A stretch of 6,082 bases of DNA from Vulcanimicrobiota bacterium. Lineage in GTDB: Bacteria > Vulcanimicrobiota > Vulcanimicrobiia > Vulcanimicrobiales > Vulcanimicrobiaceae. Below the pieces are notes generated by a model. That model made no database searches and was not told the DNA's origin. It saw only the letters and a program-made list of their open reading frames with translations. The stretch covers positions 1-6,082 of the forward strand of contig JASHPC010000279.1 in NCBI GenBank assembly GCA_030038335.1, given 5' to 3'. The position numbers and the translations under genes are program-made. Shown piece by piece: positions 1 through 6,082 of the stretch; the stretch's first letter is position 1, and each line of letters starts with the position of its first letter.

Positions 1-496
1 CGACGTTGCTGCTGCCGTTCGCTGCGCGCAGCTCGTTCTTACTGCGACGTCGTCGACGCAGGACGTCATCGAACCGGAAGATCTGCAGACTGGAGCGGTC
101 GTGTGCGAGCTGTCGCTGCCACACGACGTGAGCCGGCGCGTTTCGACGCTTCGTCCCGACGTGCTCGTCACCGAAGGCGGAAATATGCTCGTGCCCGGCA
201 CGCCGCGGTTCGAGCGCGTGCGCGAGCCGGGAACGGAGTTCGACCTCAATCTTCCGCCACGCACGGCCCTCGCGTGCATGAGCGAGACGATGGTGCTCGC
301 GCTCGAGGACCGCCTAGAAAGTTACACGCTCGGACGCGGTATCGATCTCGAGAAGGTCATTGCGATGGAAGCGATGGCGGAGCGCTGCGGCTTCGAGCTT
401 GCGGGAATGCGCGCGTTCGACGCTGCGGTAACGACGGAGAAAATTGCTGCGACGCGCGAGGCGGCGCGCGAGCGACGCGCACGGGTCCCGGCATGA
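1..496 (+). CDS. Acyl-ACP-reductase-like / shikimate dehydrogenase-fold oxidoreductase, C-terminal part (5' end outside window)
   Basis: The reading frame is open from base 2 to the TGA at 494-496, giving 164 visible residues, so the true start lies upstream of the window. The visible part resembles the C-terminal half of cyanobacterial long-chain acyl-ACP reductase (AAR). It has a strand-rich segment with AQLVLTATSSTQDVI (the position of 'ADFIVWVASMPQGV' in AAR) and then a VTEGGN turn. Next comes an ALACMSETMVLALE helix (AAR: FACFAEAMLLEFE), then YTLGRGIDLEKV and a GFELAG ending. AAR reduces fatty acyl-ACP to aldehyde with NADPH and belongs to a Rossmann-fold group related to shikimate dehydrogenases. 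The catalytic Cys and the nucleotide-binding motif of that family lie further N-terminal and cannot be checked here. The C-terminus adds an Arg/Ala-rich tail of about 25 residues. Family resemblance is fairly good, but the substrate is unknown: acyl-ACP is only one option. The stop overlaps the next start (ATGA), which suggests translational coupling. Confidence 0.6.
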   Translation, partial: DVAAAVRCAQLVLTATSSTQDVIEPEDLQTGAVVCELSLPHDVSRRVSTLRPDVLVTEGGNMLVPGTPRFERVREPGTEFDLNLPPRTALACMSETMVLALEDRLESYTLGRGIDLEKVIAMEAMAERCGFELAGMRAFDAAVTTEKIAATREAARERRARVPA

Positions 497-1395
497 AGAC
501 CGTCGTCTCCGTCTCGCTCGGCTCCTCGACGCGCGATCATCGCGCGCGCGTAGCACTGCTCGGCGAGGAGTTCGACGTCTCACGAACCGGCGTCGACGGA
601 AAACTCGATGCCGCGATCGCAAAGGTACGCGAACTAGACGGCAAGGTCGACGCGATCGGGCTCGGCGGAATCGACGTCTATTTGTATGCCGGAACAAAGC
701 GATATGCGTTGCGCGACGGCCTTCGGTTACTGGAAGCGGCGAAGACGACGCCGGTCGTCGACGGAAGCGGGCTCAAGAACACGCTCGAGCGCGAGGCCGT
801 GCGCTTTATGCGCGAGGAGCTCGGGATCGATCTGCGTAGCAAGAAGGTTCTCATGGTGAGCGCCCTCGATCGCTTCGGCATGGCGCAAGCACTCGTCGAT
901 GCCGGCGCCAACGTGCTCTTCGGCGATTTCATCTTTGCGCTCGATCTCGACAAGCCCGTGCGCGATCTCGCGACGTTTGAGGAGATGGCAGAGAAATATC
1001 TTCCCGACGCCTGTAAACTGCCGTTTCAGTTCTTCTATCCAACCGGCAAGAAGCAAGAGCAGCCGCCGGAGCCCAAGTATCCGCAGTATTACGAAGAAGC
1101 CGAGATCATCGCGGGCGACTTCCATTTCATGCGGCGCTTCATGCCGGCGCGGCTCGATCGGAAGGTCGTGCTGACGAACACGGTCACCGGGTCGGACGTC
1201 GAGGATTTGCGCATGCGTGGCGTTGCAACGCTCATCACGACGACGCCCGATTTCGCCGGTCGATCCTTCGGCACGAACGTCGTCGAAGCCGTGCTCGTCG
1301 CCTTGCTCGGAAAGAAGTGGGACGAGATCTCTGCGGACGACTACGAGCGGCTCTTGCACGAACTGCAGCTGCGTCCGCGCGTCGTCAAACTCTAG
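493..1395 (+). CDS. Quinate 5-dehydrogenase family protein (function unproven)
   Basis: This is a 300-residue soluble protein starting at the ATG at 493, inside the ATGA overlap with the preceding gene. No good Shine-Dalgarno sequence precedes it, so translation probably depends on the upstream gene. I recognise the family from its start (MKTVVSVSLGSSTRDH), the GLGGIDVYL segment (57-64), VVDGSGLKNTLER (88-100) and VLMVSALDRFGMAQAL (119-134). GDFIFALDL follows at 144-152, and a late TLITTTP is at 246-252. Databases label such proteins 'quinate 5-dehydrogenase'. As far as I know this rests on homology and not on biochemistry. Residues 117-140 read like a beta-alpha-beta start, but SALDRFG replaces the usual GxGxxG, so NAD(P) binding is doubtful. 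Residues 183-200 form a Lys/Pro/Glu/Tyr-rich linker. There are no signal peptide or membrane segments, so it is probably cytoplasmic. The family call is fairly secure; the reaction is not. Confidence 0.7.
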   Translation: MKTVVSVSLGSSTRDHRARVALLGEEFDVSRTGVDGKLDAAIAKVRELDGKVDAIGLGGIDVYLYAGTKRYALRDGLRLLEAAKTTPVVDGSGLKNTLEREAVRFMREELGIDLRSKKVLMVSALDRFGMAQALVDAGANVLFGDFIFALDLDKPVRDLATFEEMAEKYLPDACKLPFQFFYPTGKKQEQPPEPKYPQYYEEAEIIAGDFHFMRRFMPARLDRKVVLTNTVTGSDVEDLRMRGVATLITTTPDFAGRSFGTNVVEAVLVALLGKKWDEISADDYERLLHELQLRPRVVKL

Positions 1396-1409
1396 GCTGC
1401 AGCCCGGCG

Positions 1410-2744
1410 GTGCGCGTCGCGCGACAGCTTCCCAAAGCGCTCCGCTTCTTTGACGTCTCCGTCTTGTCGTCTGCGTCGATGGGCCCGGCGTACTCGCTCG
1501 CGGCGACAGCGGGGCCGATGGTTGCGGCAGCGGGCATTGCAGCGCCGTTTGCGCTTGCGGCGATGGGAGGCATCATGCTTCTCATCGCGATCGGATATGC
1601 GATGCTGTCGAGCGTTTCGCCGAACGCCGGGTCTTCGTACGCGTGGGTTCGGGAATCGTTCGGAACGCACGCAGGCGCGTATGCTGCGTGGCTGTTGCTG
1701 CTGTCGAACTTCTTCGCGACGCTCGCGACCGCAGTGCCCGTCGGCTTTTACACGCTGGCGCTCGTCGCGCCCGCGCACGAAGCGGATCCGCATTGGTCTG
1801 CCATCGTGGGCGCGATTTGGATCGTCGCGAGTGCCGTGCTGCTCTACGCGGGCATCCGTCCGACGACGCGCGTCACGCTCGTCGCGCTGCTCGTCGAGCT
1901 CGCTGTTCTCGCGGCGAGCGCCGTCGCTTCGTTCTATGTCAAGGCGTCGCCGATCACGCACGGACACGCGAGCGCAGTGCCGGTAACGGTTGCCGGATTT
2001 CTCGCTGCGGCGACGCTGGCGGTGTGGATGGTCGACGGGTGGGAGCTGTCGGCGGCAACGAGCGAAGAAGTGCGAGGCGACGTGCGCGCTTCGGGACGCG
2101 GCGGGATTACGGGCTTGGTCGTCACCGTCGCCATCCTTGGCTTTTGCACGATCGCGTACTTGCGGCTCGGCGGCGTCGCGGGCATCGCAGCACATCAGAC
2201 GGACGCGCTCGCGTACGTCGGCGACCGGCTCGGCGGTCACTGGTGGCGCGTCGCGATCGTCGTTACGGTGCTGACGTCTTCACTCTCCGCACTCTGGACG
2301 ACGGTCCTCTACCTTTCACGCTCGGTCTACGCGATGGGCCGCGACGGCGTTCTTCCTGGTGTCTTCGGGACGCTCGACCGCCGCAACGAGCCGTTTTGGG
2401 CACTCGCCGGCATCACCGTGATTGCAACGATCTGCGAACTCGTGACGGGGTTTTCGCCCTCCGCCGCCGACCAGCTCACACTGGTCCTCAATGGAAGCTC
2501 GCTCTTCCTTGGTCTGCTCTTCGCCTTCAGCGCCCTCGCCTGCGTGCGGCGCTTCCTTGGACAGCGAGCCGCACTGCTCTCCGGTGTTGGCTTGCCGTTA
2601 CTAGGCGGCGGCCTGCTTCTCGCCGTGCTCGGCCTCTCCGTCGCCACCGAGGAACCGCTGTTGCGCCTGTATGCGGGGCTCGGCGTGGCGCTTGGCTTTG
2701 CTTTTGCACTCTGGCGAGGACGCCCGACGCCCATAGCAGGGTAA
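1410..2744 (+). CDS. APC-superfamily amino-acid permease
   Basis: This is an inner-membrane transporter of 444 residues. The GTG at 1410 is chosen as start because it gives a short basic N-terminus (VRVARQLPKALRFFD) directly before helix 1. The frame is open further upstream but would overlap the preceding gene, and the ATG at 1479 would cut helix 1. About twelve hydrophobic helices are visible, roughly at 12-36, 42-66, 88-115, 130-150, 154-176, 192-212, 233-252, 280-305, 328-347, 353-375, 388-409 and 417-435. Family marks are the unwound SSASMGPAYS in helix 1, the WELSAATSEE segment after helix 6 (APC proteins usually have 'GFE...EE') and YAMGRDGVLP at 308-317, the classic APC loop after helix 8. 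Known APC members import or exchange amino acids or amines using proton or sodium gradients. The substrate cannot be read from this sequence. The gene begins 14 bases after the upstream stop with only a weak ribosome site, so it may be read from the same transcript. Confidence 0.85.
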   Translation: MRVARQLPKALRFFDVSVLSSASMGPAYSLAATAGPMVAAAGIAAPFALAAMGGIMLLIAIGYAMLSSVSPNAGSSYAWVRESFGTHAGAYAAWLLLLSNFFATLATAVPVGFYTLALVAPAHEADPHWSAIVGAIWIVASAVLLYAGIRPTTRVTLVALLVELAVLAASAVASFYVKASPITHGHASAVPVTVAGFLAAATLAVWMVDGWELSAATSEEVRGDVRASGRGGITGLVVTVAILGFCTIAYLRLGGVAGIAAHQTDALAYVGDRLGGHWWRVAIVVTVLTSSLSALWTTVLYLSRSVYAMGRDGVLPGVFGTLDRRNEPFWALAGITVIATICELVTGFSPSAADQLTLVLNGSSLFLGLLFAFSALACVRRFLGQRAALLSGVGLPLLGGGLLLAVLGLSVATEEPLLRLYAGLGVALGFAFALWRGRPTPIAG

Positions 2745-2847
2745 GAAATGGGCCTCCAGAACAAACCGCGCCAGCGTCCGGGAGGGCGCGTCGACAATTT
2801 GGGGGACGCCGCTCAAGCGTGCGAACCCCGGCTCTGAGGTGTTGTAC
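2745..2847 (+). other. Intergenic stretch before greA
   Basis: About 100 bases separate the permease stop from the likely greA start, the longest gap in the window and the most plausible place for a promoter serving greA-lysS. I see no convincing -35/-10 pair and no stem followed by a T-run. A CCTCC at 2753-2757 could pair with GGAGG at 2781-2785 across a 23-base loop, but there is no U tract, so it is not a typical intrinsic terminator. A 29-codon open frame (ATG at 2748, TGA at 2835-2837) fills most of the gap and ends right at the greA ribosome site. It has no recognised motif and may be chance. Confidence 0.4.
2836..2840 (+). promoter_or_regulatory. Likely greA ribosome binding site
   Basis: GAGGT here is complementary to the 3' end of 16S rRNA and sits 7 bases before the TTG at 2848, an ideal distance. 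The GTG at 2839 and the TTG at 2842 would overlap or crowd this site, so it argues for 2848 as the true greA start. Confidence 0.5.
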
Positions 2848-3354
2848 TTGAACGACAAAGAGATCGTCCTCACGCAAGAGGGCCTTGCGAAGCTCCAACT
2901 GGAGCTCGACGAGCTGAAAACCGTCCATCGCCGCGAGGTGAACGATCGCATTCGCCAAGCTAAAGAATATGGCGACTTGAGCGAAAACGCCGAATATGAA
3001 GATGCGAAGCAAGAGCAGGCGTTCATAGAAGGCCGCATCCTGCGCATCGAGTCGATGATTCGGAATGCCCGCATCATCGACGAGTCTGAGTACGCTGCAG
3101 GCGAGGTTCATCTCGGCGCCATCGTCAAAGTGAAAGATCTCAAGAACGACGACACGTACGAGTTCACGATCGTGGGCTCGGCCGAAGCGGATCCGCCGAA
3201 GCAACGCATCTCCAACGAGTCCCCGCTCGGCGGCGCGCTCATGGGACACAAGAAGGGCGAGACCGTCGACGTCACGACTCCACGCGGCATCGTCAAGTAT
3301 CGCATCGAACAGATCAAGAACAACGGCGCAAAGAAGGTTAAGAAAGCATCGTAA
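2848..3354 (+). CDS. greA: Transcription elongation factor GreA
   Basis: GreA binds in the secondary channel of RNA polymerase and stimulates cleavage of backtracked RNA, rescuing stalled elongation complexes. With the TTG start at 2848 the protein has 168 residues; typical GreA has about 158. A GTG at 2839 would add three residues but overlaps the ribosome site. The N-terminal coiled coil spans about residues 10-75. Its tip carries GDLSENAEYEDAK (42-54), with acidic D43 and E46 matching the Asp41/Glu44 pair that places the catalytic magnesium in E. coli GreA. The C-terminal FKBP-like domain (about 85-158) has the usual ISNESPLGGALMGHKKGE segment (121-138) and a VDVTTPRG strand. The tail is Lys-rich (NNGAKKVKKAS), slightly longer than usual. 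The stop lies 4 bases before lysS, and no terminator intervenes, so the two genes form an operon. The assignment is secure; only the start codon is open. Confidence 0.95.
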   Translation: MNDKEIVLTQEGLAKLQLELDELKTVHRREVNDRIRQAKEYGDLSENAEYEDAKQEQAFIEGRILRIESMIRNARIIDESEYAAGEVHLGAIVKVKDLKNDDTYEFTIVGSAEADPPKQRISNESPLGGALMGHKKGETVDVTTPRGIVKYRIEQIKNNGAKKVKKAS

Positions 3355-3358
3355 ATCT

Positions 3359-4858
3359 TTGGACGCTGACGTAGGCAAGACGGAGGCGGCGCTCATTGCG
3401 TCGAGGCGCGAGCATCTGGAACGCTTACGAGCGCGCAGTGGAGATCCGTTCGAGCAGACGCGCTACGAGACAGGCGCGACATCGGCTGAGCTCGCCGCGC
3501 GGTACGGCTTCCTCGAGAACGGGCAGGACGCGTCGTCGGAGATGTGGAGCGTCGCCGGCCGGCTCCTTGGAAAACGGACGATGGGGAAGACGGTGTTCGC
3601 CGATTTGCAGGACGCCACCGGGCGCCTGCAGCTCTATGCGCGCAAGGACGAGATCGGCGAGAGCACCTTCGCCGATTGGGACGACCTCGAGCGCGGCGAC
3701 ATCATCGGCGTTCGTGGCTACATGTTTCGCTCGAAGATGGGCGAGCTGACGCTGCACGTGCACAACCTTACCGTGCTCGGCAAGTCACTGCAGCCGCTTC
3801 CCGACAAATGGCACGGATTGCAGGACGTCGAGAAGCGTTATCGCCAGCGGTACGTCGATCTCATCGTCAACCCCGACGTGCGCGAGACGTTCTTGCAGCG
3901 CAGCCGGATCGTTTCGGAGATGCGCCGGTTCATCGACGCGCAGGGCTTCTACGAAGTGGAGACGCCGACGCTGCTCCACGTTGCGGGCGGTGCCGCCGCT
4001 CGCCCGTTCTTGACCCACGCGAATGCGCTCGATCAGACGATGCAGCTGCGCATCGCGACCGAGCTGAATCTCAAGCGTCTCATCGTCGGCGGCATCGATC
4101 GCGTCTATGAAATCGGACGCATCTTCCGCAACGAAGGCATCGACACGACGCACAATCCGGAGTTTACGATGCTCGAGCTCTACGCCGCGTATTGGAACGT
4201 GCATGACATGCTCGAGTTCAACGAAGCGCTGCTAGCGCGGCTCGCCGAGACCGTTTCGGGCGGCGACACGAACGTTCGCTTCGGCGACGACGTCATCGCG
4301 TTTCGACGGCCGTTCGCGCGCGTCGCGTACTTCGACGCAATCGAGCAATACAGCCGCGGCGCGCTGACGCGCGAGCGACTGCTTGACCCGAAAGGAGCGG
4401 CATCCGCGTTGCAAGACTTGGGGTTGCCGCCATCTCCCGCGCACGGGCACGCGCTGGACAAGATTTTCGATCGCGTCGTACAGGAGAATCTCGTACAGCC
4501 GACGTTCGTCACCGACTATCCAGCCGTGATCTCTCCACTTGCAAAGCGAAAAGCAAACGACCGCGAGCTGGTCGATCGCTACGAACTCTTCTGCGCGGGC
4601 ATGGAGATCAGCAATGCGTTCACCGAGCTCAACGACCCCGACGATCAGCGCGCGAGATTCGAGGCGCAAGCAGCACAGCGGGCCGCCGGCGACCAGGAGA
4701 TTCCTGAGCCTGACTGGGACTTCGTGCGCGCTCTCGAGTACGGCATGCCGCCGACTGCCGGCATCGGCATCGGCGTCGACCGGCTCGCCATGTTGCTGAC
4801 GGGAAACGTCTCAGTGCGCGATGTCATACTCTTTCCGCTCCAGCGCCAGCACGGGTAA
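3359..4858 (+). CDS. lysS: Lysyl-tRNA synthetase, class II
   Basis: LysRS attaches lysine to tRNA-Lys in the cytoplasm using ATP. The 499-residue length matches bacterial class II LysRS (E. coli about 505). Residues about 63-141 form the anticodon-binding OB fold (MWSVAGRLLGKRTMGKTVF onward). The catalytic core shows motif 1 (GFYEVETPTL, 196-205), then GGAAARPFLTHANALD and LRIATELNLKRLIVGG. Motif 2 is FRNEGIDTTHNPEFTMLELY (256-275), and motif 3 is GIGIGVDRLAMLL (468-480). The lysine-pocket region GMEISNAFTELNDP (414-427) is intact, so the enzyme should be active. The start is a TTG 4 bases after the greA stop, with only a weak purine stretch upstream. No in-frame ATG occurs until residue 62, well inside the protein. 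A GGAGG at 3382-3386 lies inside the coding region 8 bases before an in-frame ATT (3395), an unlikely alternative. Translation may depend on ribosomes finishing greA. Confidence 0.96.
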   Translation: MDADVGKTEAALIASRREHLERLRARSGDPFEQTRYETGATSAELAARYGFLENGQDASSEMWSVAGRLLGKRTMGKTVFADLQDATGRLQLYARKDEIGESTFADWDDLERGDIIGVRGYMFRSKMGELTLHVHNLTVLGKSLQPLPDKWHGLQDVEKRYRQRYVDLIVNPDVRETFLQRSRIVSEMRRFIDAQGFYEVETPTLLHVAGGAAARPFLTHANALDQTMQLRIATELNLKRLIVGGIDRVYEIGRIFRNEGIDTTHNPEFTMLELYAAYWNVHDMLEFNEALLARLAETVSGGDTNVRFGDDVIAFRRPFARVAYFDAIEQYSRGALTRERLLDPKGAASALQDLGLPPSPAHGHALDKIFDRVVQENLVQPTFVTDYPAVISPLAKRKANDRELVDRYELFCAGMEISNAFTELNDPDDQRARFEAQAAQRAAGDQEIPEPDWDFVRALEYGMPPTAGIGIGVDRLAMLLTGNVSVRDVILFPLQRQHG

Positions 4859-4900
4859 CGCGGCGAAACCGCTCGAGTATCCGCACGTGTTGAGTCGAGT

Positions 4901-5332
4901 ATGGACTTAACGAAAGAATACCCTAGAAGCGTGAAAGCGAAGGTGCACGGAGTCGTGCAGCTCGCACGCACGATCGACAAAGCCAAGGCGGTGGTGCGCG
5001 GAAACGTCGGCGAATACAGCTATGACTGTCCGATGGACAACGGTCTCTTCCAGTTCTTGGGCATCGGTGGCGAGCAGCTGCTCGATATCGTGCGCTCGTC
5101 GAAGAGCGACGCGGAGATCGAGGAGAAGCTCGCGCCTGTCGTCCGCAAGAAATCCGTACAGGAAATCGAGCAGTGGAATCACGAGTGGCTGACGCGCCGG
5201 CCGGAGGGCAGATCGCTCGAGGCATTCGAGGCGCTCCGCTCGCAGGTTGCGCCGAACCGAACCGACGTCACGACGTGGCCCGACCTTCTCGATCTCGACG
5301 AGAAGCGTGAGGTTCCCGTCGCCGTCGCCTAA
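4901..5332 (+). CDS. DUF5069 domain-containing protein
   Basis: This is a soluble 143-residue protein starting at the ATG at 4901, 42 bases after lysS, with only a poor ribosome site. It matches the DUF5069 family by its opening MDLTKEYPRS, the VVQLARTIDKAKA helix (18-30), GEYSYDCPMDNGLFQFLGI (37-55) and a following acidic helical stretch (about 57-95). The second half (QWNHEWLTRR, then a stretch ending in TTWPDLLDLDE) is charged. There is no signal peptide, membrane segment or recognisable catalytic motif; C43 and the nearby acidic residues are the most obvious conserved-looking positions. No function is known to me. It sits between a tRNA synthetase and a tRNA-modifying enzyme, and its last 26 bases overlap truA, so expression is probably tied to translation genes. 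A role there is only a guess. Confidence 0.85.
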   Translation: MDLTKEYPRSVKAKVHGVVQLARTIDKAKAVVRGNVGEYSYDCPMDNGLFQFLGIGGEQLLDIVRSSKSDAEIEEKLAPVVRKKSVQEIEQWNHEWLTRRPEGRSLEAFEALRSQVAPNRTDVTTWPDLLDLDEKREVPVAVA

Positions 5333-6082
5333 CGCAACCGTACGCGCTGCAGTCGAATACGACGGCACCGCGTTCCACGGTTTTCAGCGCCAGCCGGCTG
5401 CGCGAACCGTTGCCGGCGTTCTCGAAGACGCGCTCGCCGACGTATTTGGCGAGCGCGTTGCCATTACCGGCGCCGGGCGCACCGATACCGGCGTGCATGC
5501 GACGGGACAAGTGATTTCGTTTGCTTTGCCCCGTCCGTTTCCGCTCGAGCGCTTGGCCATAGCGCTGCAGACGTGCCTTTCACGAGACGTGAGCGTCCGC
5601 GACGTTGCGAAGGCGCCGGCTGAGTTTTCCGCGCGTCACTCCGCGCGAACCCGGACGTACGTGTACGCGGTGCTCAACGATCGCGAGCCGTCGGCGCTGC
5701 TCGCGCGTTACACGTGGCACGTCAGGCGCGCGCTCGATCTCGCTGCCATGCGCGAGGCCGCCGGGCACCTCACCGGCGAACGCGACTTCCGCTCGTTCTG
5801 CGCCTTACCGGAGAGCGGCGCAACCGTGCGCCGGCTTGACGACATAACGATCGAATCGCATGGCAACCTCGTGCGGCTCTCAGTGACCGCAAACGGTTTC
5901 CTTCATCATATGGTGCGAACGATTGCAGGGACGCTCGTCGAGTGCGGCCACGGGCGTCGCGACCCCGCATCGATCCCCGGCGTCATTGCCGCGCTTCACC
6001 GATCTGCAGCCGGCATGAACGCACCCCCGCAGGGCCTATACCTCGCCGGCGTGCGCTACGATGACTACGACTCCTACCGCGA
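5307..6082 (+). CDS. truA: tRNA pseudouridine synthase I TruA (3' end outside window)
   Basis: TruA converts uridines at positions 38-40 of the tRNA anticodon arm to pseudouridine. The frame is open from the GTG at 5307 to the window edge, giving 258 codons; E. coli TruA has 270 residues, so little is missing. The sequence begins VRFPSPSPNATVRAAVEYDG and continues FHGFQRQP (23-30). The catalytic motif is GAGRTDTGVHATGQV (55-69), with Asp60 at the same number as the catalytic Asp of E. coli TruA. Further marks are the FSARHSARTRTYVY strand region (107-120), then GERDFRSFCA, then NGFLHHMVRTIAGTLVECG (196-214) and the closing APPQGLYLAGVRYDD. GTG 5307 is the only in-frame start before the conserved core. 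It overlaps the DUF5069 gene by 26 bases, and GAGAAG lies too close (1 base) to be a good ribosome site, which favours translational coupling. All key residues are present. Confidence 0.95.
   Translation, partial: MRFPSPSPNATVRAAVEYDGTAFHGFQRQPAARTVAGVLEDALADVFGERVAITGAGRTDTGVHATGQVISFALPRPFPLERLAIALQTCLSRDVSVRDVAKAPAEFSARHSARTRTYVYAVLNDREPSALLARYTWHVRRALDLAAMREAAGHLTGERDFRSFCALPESGATVRRLDDITIESHGNLVRLSVTANGFLHHMVRTIAGTLVECGHGRRDPASIPGVIAALHRSAAGMNAPPQGLYLAGVRYDDYDSYR

Noticed and set aside
103..492. Extension of the quinate 5-dehydrogenase frame upstream to 103
   Set aside because: The extra 130 residues are Arg/Ala-rich shadow of the AAR-like gene; family proteins begin at the MKTVVSVSLG segment.
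1395..1404. Perfect 10-base palindrome GGCTGCAGCC after the quinate-dehydrogenase-like gene
   Set aside because: With no spacer it cannot form a hairpin, no T-run follows, and palindromes this short are common in GC-rich DNA.
1392..2240. Minus-strand open frame of 282 codons inside the permease gene
   Set aside because: It is extremely rich in Arg, Asp and His, typical of an antisense shadow of a GC-rich membrane-protein gene.
1643..2851. Plus-strand open frame of 402 codons overlapping the permease
   Set aside because: Out-of-frame translation is Arg-rich and without domains, while the permease frame has twelve clear helices and the APC loop motif.
2527..3396. Minus-strand open frame of 289 codons across greA and the permease end
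   Set aside because: It is antisense to two well-recognised genes, has low-complexity Arg/Ala-rich stretches in its second half and no recognisable domain. Long antisense frames are expected in GC-rich DNA.
4860..4872. Small stem GCGG-CGAAA-CCGC after lysS as a terminator
   Set aside because: Only four base pairs and no following T tract; too weak to call.
1..6082. tRNA genes, CRISPR arrays, transposons, integrase or phage genes
   Set aside because: No repeat-spacer pattern, terminal inverted repeats, mobile-element proteins or tRNA-like cloverleaf segments were seen; almost all of the window is explained by seven coding genes.

Overview
This window is about 6.1 kb of GC-rich bacterial chromosome. 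By eye the GC content is a little over 60%. All seven supported genes lie on the + strand, tightly packed, with two real overlaps. Five appear complete and two are cut by the window edges. Four of the six starts inside the window use GTG or TTG. I see no phage or transposon genes, integrase, CRISPR array, rRNA or tRNA. The gene content (an acyl-ACP-reductase-like protein, a 'quinate 5-dehydrogenase'-type protein, GreA-LysRS and a DUF5069 protein) would fit a poorly cultured lineage such as Candidatus Eremiobacterota (WPS-2), or a relative of the Deinococcus or Chloroflexota type. That placement is an inference from memory of where these families occur, and nothing here proves it.

Left part (1-2744), metabolism and transport. 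The window opens inside an oxidoreductase whose C-terminal half resembles cyanobacterial long-chain acyl-ACP reductase and the wider shikimate-dehydrogenase-like fold. Its stop overlaps the start of the next gene by an ATGA. That second gene encodes a 300-residue protein of the family labelled 'quinate 5-dehydrogenase' in databases. I can see no classical dinucleotide-binding glycine motif in it. Fourteen bases later begins a 12-helix APC-superfamily amino-acid permease. The substrates of all three are unknown. The first two are probably translationally coupled and may act on the same pathway.

Middle (2745-4858), transcription and translation core. After a gap of about 100 bases comes greA, the transcript-cleavage factor. 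lysS, the class II lysyl-tRNA synthetase, follows only 4 bases after the greA stop, so the two are almost certainly co-transcribed.

Right part (4859-6082). A short 42-base gap leads to a 143-residue DUF5069 protein of unknown function. truA, tRNA pseudouridine synthase I, follows and starts inside the last codons of the DUF5069 gene. truA runs off the right edge. Its catalytic Asp60 and downstream motifs are intact.

I found no clear new system. The items most worth a second look are the overlapping oxidoreductase pair at the left, whose reactions are uncertain, and the DUF5069 gene wedged between lysS and truA.
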